Origin: Dimorphilus gyrociliatus
Lineage: Eukaryota > Annelida > Polychaeta > Dinophilidae
Reading direction: 5' to 3'
DNA: 64,000 nt
Assembly (NCBI GenBank): GCA_904063045.1
Contig: CAJFCJ010000002.1
Span: forward strand, 1,324,422 to 1,388,421
Made by a program: the position numbers and the translations under genes. Of the stretch, positions 61,467 through 64,000 are shown in pieces. Within the stretch, counting starts at the first letter, position 1. Each line of letters starts with the position of its first letter. The notes beneath the pieces are model-generated. The model saw only the letters and a list, made by a program, of their open reading frames with translations, made no database searches and was not told the origin of the DNA.

Positions 61467-64000
61467 CTTCTTAGTGTTTATTAGAGAACGAACCATGATT
61501 GTAATTTCCAATTAAGCCTGTAGGTGTTGTACATATAGTTCCGGTAATGGAGGAGAGTTTCGTCATTATCTCTATTCCATCCTCTAATTGTATAATTAAT
61601 GATAAACATTTTTCTATGAAAATATAAATTAGTTAACTAACCGCTTGCTGCTAATGGAGTGAAAATGTCCAAATGACCTTTCTGTTCTGGGGTTAGAATG
61701 TTTGTTGCCAAAGTCTTTAGGAAATCAGCTATGTCTGCGTCTTCTATTGTACGCTTTGTAACGGTTGCTCCTAATACAAGGTTTAATTTTTGAATGTCGG
61801 TATTGTGGACGAATAGGCCTATACTCCTTTATAAAAATTAATTAAAAAAGATTTAGACAAGATAAACAGAGAAAAGAATAGTTGGAAGTTTACTGTGCGC
61901 ATCTTCCAGATAAATAGGATGTCAATCGGTCAGTCAAAGCCTCTAAAGATGTTCCCTCGTATTCGTACACAATAGGTATAACGCCAAATAGAATAGCATC
62001 AACTAGTAAATCAGCTGCCGGTACCCTTGAGCTTATAAAAATAACTCGAGGATTTTCGTCTTGAGGGAATGTTTTGCTGATTGGCTTATCCGTATTTAGT
62101 CTTGTCCTTGCGGATTTTAGAAGGGGATAATTTCCACCTCCTGTTAAATTTGTGCCCGTTTTAATGGGATGTGTTACAGGTACGGGAGGTTCCCATGGCT
62201 GCTGCACTAATTCCATCATACGCTTTTCTTTGAAAGATTCAATTTCTAAAGATTGGGATAGCGGAACTCTCTGCGATCTTTGACTAAAATCATATTCTTC
62301 TTCAGACTGAAATATACATAAACAATCAAGCATTAATTATGAATGGTGAGCATAATTTATCTTTCTATAAAAGTTAGTACGGTTTTTATTCTATTCTCCG
62401 ATTTACGTGATTCACTACGAAGACCGTAGTCAATAAGTTTTGTTGTTGATGGAAGAGATTGAGTCAGCTTGTTTAATTCTATACCAAATTTATTATGATG
62501 CAACGTTAACGATTGGGGTATCTAAAAATAATTTGTAATTAGCTAAAAAATTTCCTAAATGTTCCATATTTACGTTAGGATCATTAGGATTAAAGTCATG
62601 TAGCATAGCTTTGGCTGTAGATTCCAAATCTTTTGGAACAACGTCTGGAGGATACCAAGGTGGTCTTGTATTTAATACTTCATCTATTAAAAAAGTCGTA
62701 AAAATTGAATATTATATATATATTTATATATATATATATATATTCACTACCGTAGTTCCTATACGTTTGGCTGACGCTTTTCCTCAAATCAGTTTTTTGC
62801 CTTTTAAGGAAGTTTGTCCCATCTCCGAATCTTCCATAAATTCTCTCCATAGACTAAAATAATTATTATAAAAAAAGCAAAGAATGTATCAATTACTTAT
62901 GGAAAAAGAAGAGAAAGAGAGAATAACTGAAAGATTCCTTTTAAAATATTCATCATAAAAAGTAAATCATTGCTCTCTTTTTGTTTGTTTTAATTAATTA
63001 ATAAATTGTTGGATTATTAATAATCAAACAAGATAAATCAATCTAGGTTCTCTTGGGTATCCATCTCTAAGGAATTGCTGGGAAAAGGGTAATAACTATA
63101 ACAATAGAAATCAAAATGCCATAATAAAAATCAATTTGTATAGCTTTTTATTCCTTTTATCTATACAAACTGGATATAAATGGCTTATCACTTTCATTAG
63201 ACTTTCGTGCGTTATCTAGATAAGTTTGTTTGTAAGAGAATACCGAAAAATTAAGTTGTACTGTTTAAAACTACTAACCGGTCCGTCCATATCTAAAGTC
63301 GATATACAACATATGTAGTGCATTTTCCAAGCTGCATTCTCGTTGTTTGAAGGAGTATAAGGTAGATACCATCCTCTCTTTACGCATTTTCCAACCCATA
63401 ATTCGTCATGTTCCGTTAAATACTTCCAATGCCAGCAAACTTGCGCAGCCCTTGAAAGAGATCGAGGATCGAGAAAGGAGAAGATATAGAGAGATAAGAA
63501 TTTCGGTAGTAAATTTGTAAAATCAACATGTTTTAGAGGCACTCTTAGCTGTTGAAAATGGCAGATATGGAATGATTAGATAGTTTTTTACTACGAGTAC
63601 TATCATATTTGCTGACACTTACATCAAACCAATTTTGTATAAAATGGAGTTGGGGCCTTTCGCATTGGCTGAGGATTCTATCAAGAAACTTTTTCCTTTG
63701 AGCATCAGTCCATAGATCAAACTATAAGAATTACAATTCGGGTTAGAAAATTCGAAGGAAAGAGAGAGGGAGAAAAAAGACGATAAGATAAAGAGATAAT
63801 AAACAAAATGAACAGATACTGATAAAGGGATAGACAGATAGAGTTTTTCACAAAGAAATTTTCTCACCCAATTTGATACTAATTCTTTTCTCTCCAAGAA
63901 TATCTGCGTTTTATAGAACGTTTATAGTTTTTCTTTTAGCATAAAAACTGGTGTGACTGCCCTCCTAGAATACTATACCTGTTCGTTTGATGGTTTGTGA
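58889..64000 (-). CDS. ECT2L-like: ECT2L-like F-box/RhoGEF/PH protein, 5' end outside window
   Basis: Guanine-nucleotide exchange factor of the ECT2L (ARHGEF32/FBXO49) type. Exons in transcript order: >64000-63979, 63903-63868, 63721-63623, 63548-63279, 63077-63030, 62853-62751, 62683-62574, 62521-62381, 62306-61894, 61826-61642, 61613-61494, 61403-61221, 61147-61044, 60979-60893, 60792-60546, 60485-60301, 60227-60082, 60023-59510, 59439-59336, 59255-59083, 59019-58889; phases agree for about 1139 codons. The F-box exon (63548-63279) reads LPKFLSLYIFSFLDPRSL..AAQVCWHWK..YLPYTPS, matching ECT2L, as does NWFDLWTDAQRKKF upstream. The middle part contains a fold like DUF4347 (RVIFISSRVPAADLL). 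The DH domain starts near 60220 (KEILSSETDYRRTF), and a PH domain ends the protein (FLFNDAVVVTKR...LNWLTIVENAIR). An acidic linker precedes the DH domain. Confidence 0.9.
61437..61465. repeat. (AT)n in an ECT2L-like intron
   Basis: AT run of about 28 bases in the 90-base intron between exons at 61494 and 61403. Confidence 0.85.

Overview
The window looks like nuclear DNA from a small invertebrate with a compact, AT-rich genome. Most genes have many exons separated by introns of about 45-90 bases. The protein set is bilaterian: eyes absent, TGFBRAP1, an FERM/PDZ tyrosine phosphatase, an ECT2L-type Rho exchange factor and a TIR-ROCO protein. A miniature spiralian such as an interstitial annelid would fit, but I cannot prove the species. 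AT, CT and GAAA microsatellites fill the intergenic DNA, and one assembly gap of about 417 N lies at 15610-16026.

Layout. 1-4.7 kb: a single-exon basic protein of unknown function and an F-box protein resembling SKP2, both on the + strand. 4.7-26 kb: an isolated eyes absent (eya) locus. It has an 8.4 kb gene-free region upstream, long introns, 14 coding exons (606 aa) and a probable alternative promoter and first exon at about 17.9 kb. 26.3-33.7 kb (-): a complete 19-exon KIND-FERM-PDZ-phosphatase gene of the PTPN13 type (1758 aa). 33.7-37.3 kb: no gene seen. 37.3-38.9 kb (-): a profilin domain joined to a long acidic repeat. 40.7-45.1 kb (-): an 8-exon Neuralized-repeat/ROCO GTPase/Death/TIR protein ending in a CaaX box. 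46.3-47.0 kb (+): a small two-exon membrane protein. 47.3-51.1 kb (-): the CORVET subunit TGFBRAP1/VPS3 (20 exons, 858 aa). 51.4-54.2 kb (+): an FAAH-like amidase lacking all its catalytic residues. 54.2-54.9 kb (-): an unknown single-exon gene. 55.0-58.75 kb: core histones H3(-), H4(-), H2B(-) and H2A(+). 58.9-64 kb (-): an ECT2L-like F-box/RhoGEF/PH gene whose 5' end lies beyond the window.

The multi-exon models were built by hand from splice signals, and each keeps one reading frame from first exon to stop. The points most worth following up are: (a) a composite promoter module shared by all three histone promoter regions, CACGTGAC, then 16-18 nt, ATTGG, then 15-16 nt, AGATACmGACGA; (b) the NHR-ROCO-Death-TIR-CaaX protein; (c) the intact but catalytically dead FAAH-like protein; (d) the acidic-repeat/profilin fusion; and (e) the alternative eya first exon and its regulatory desert.
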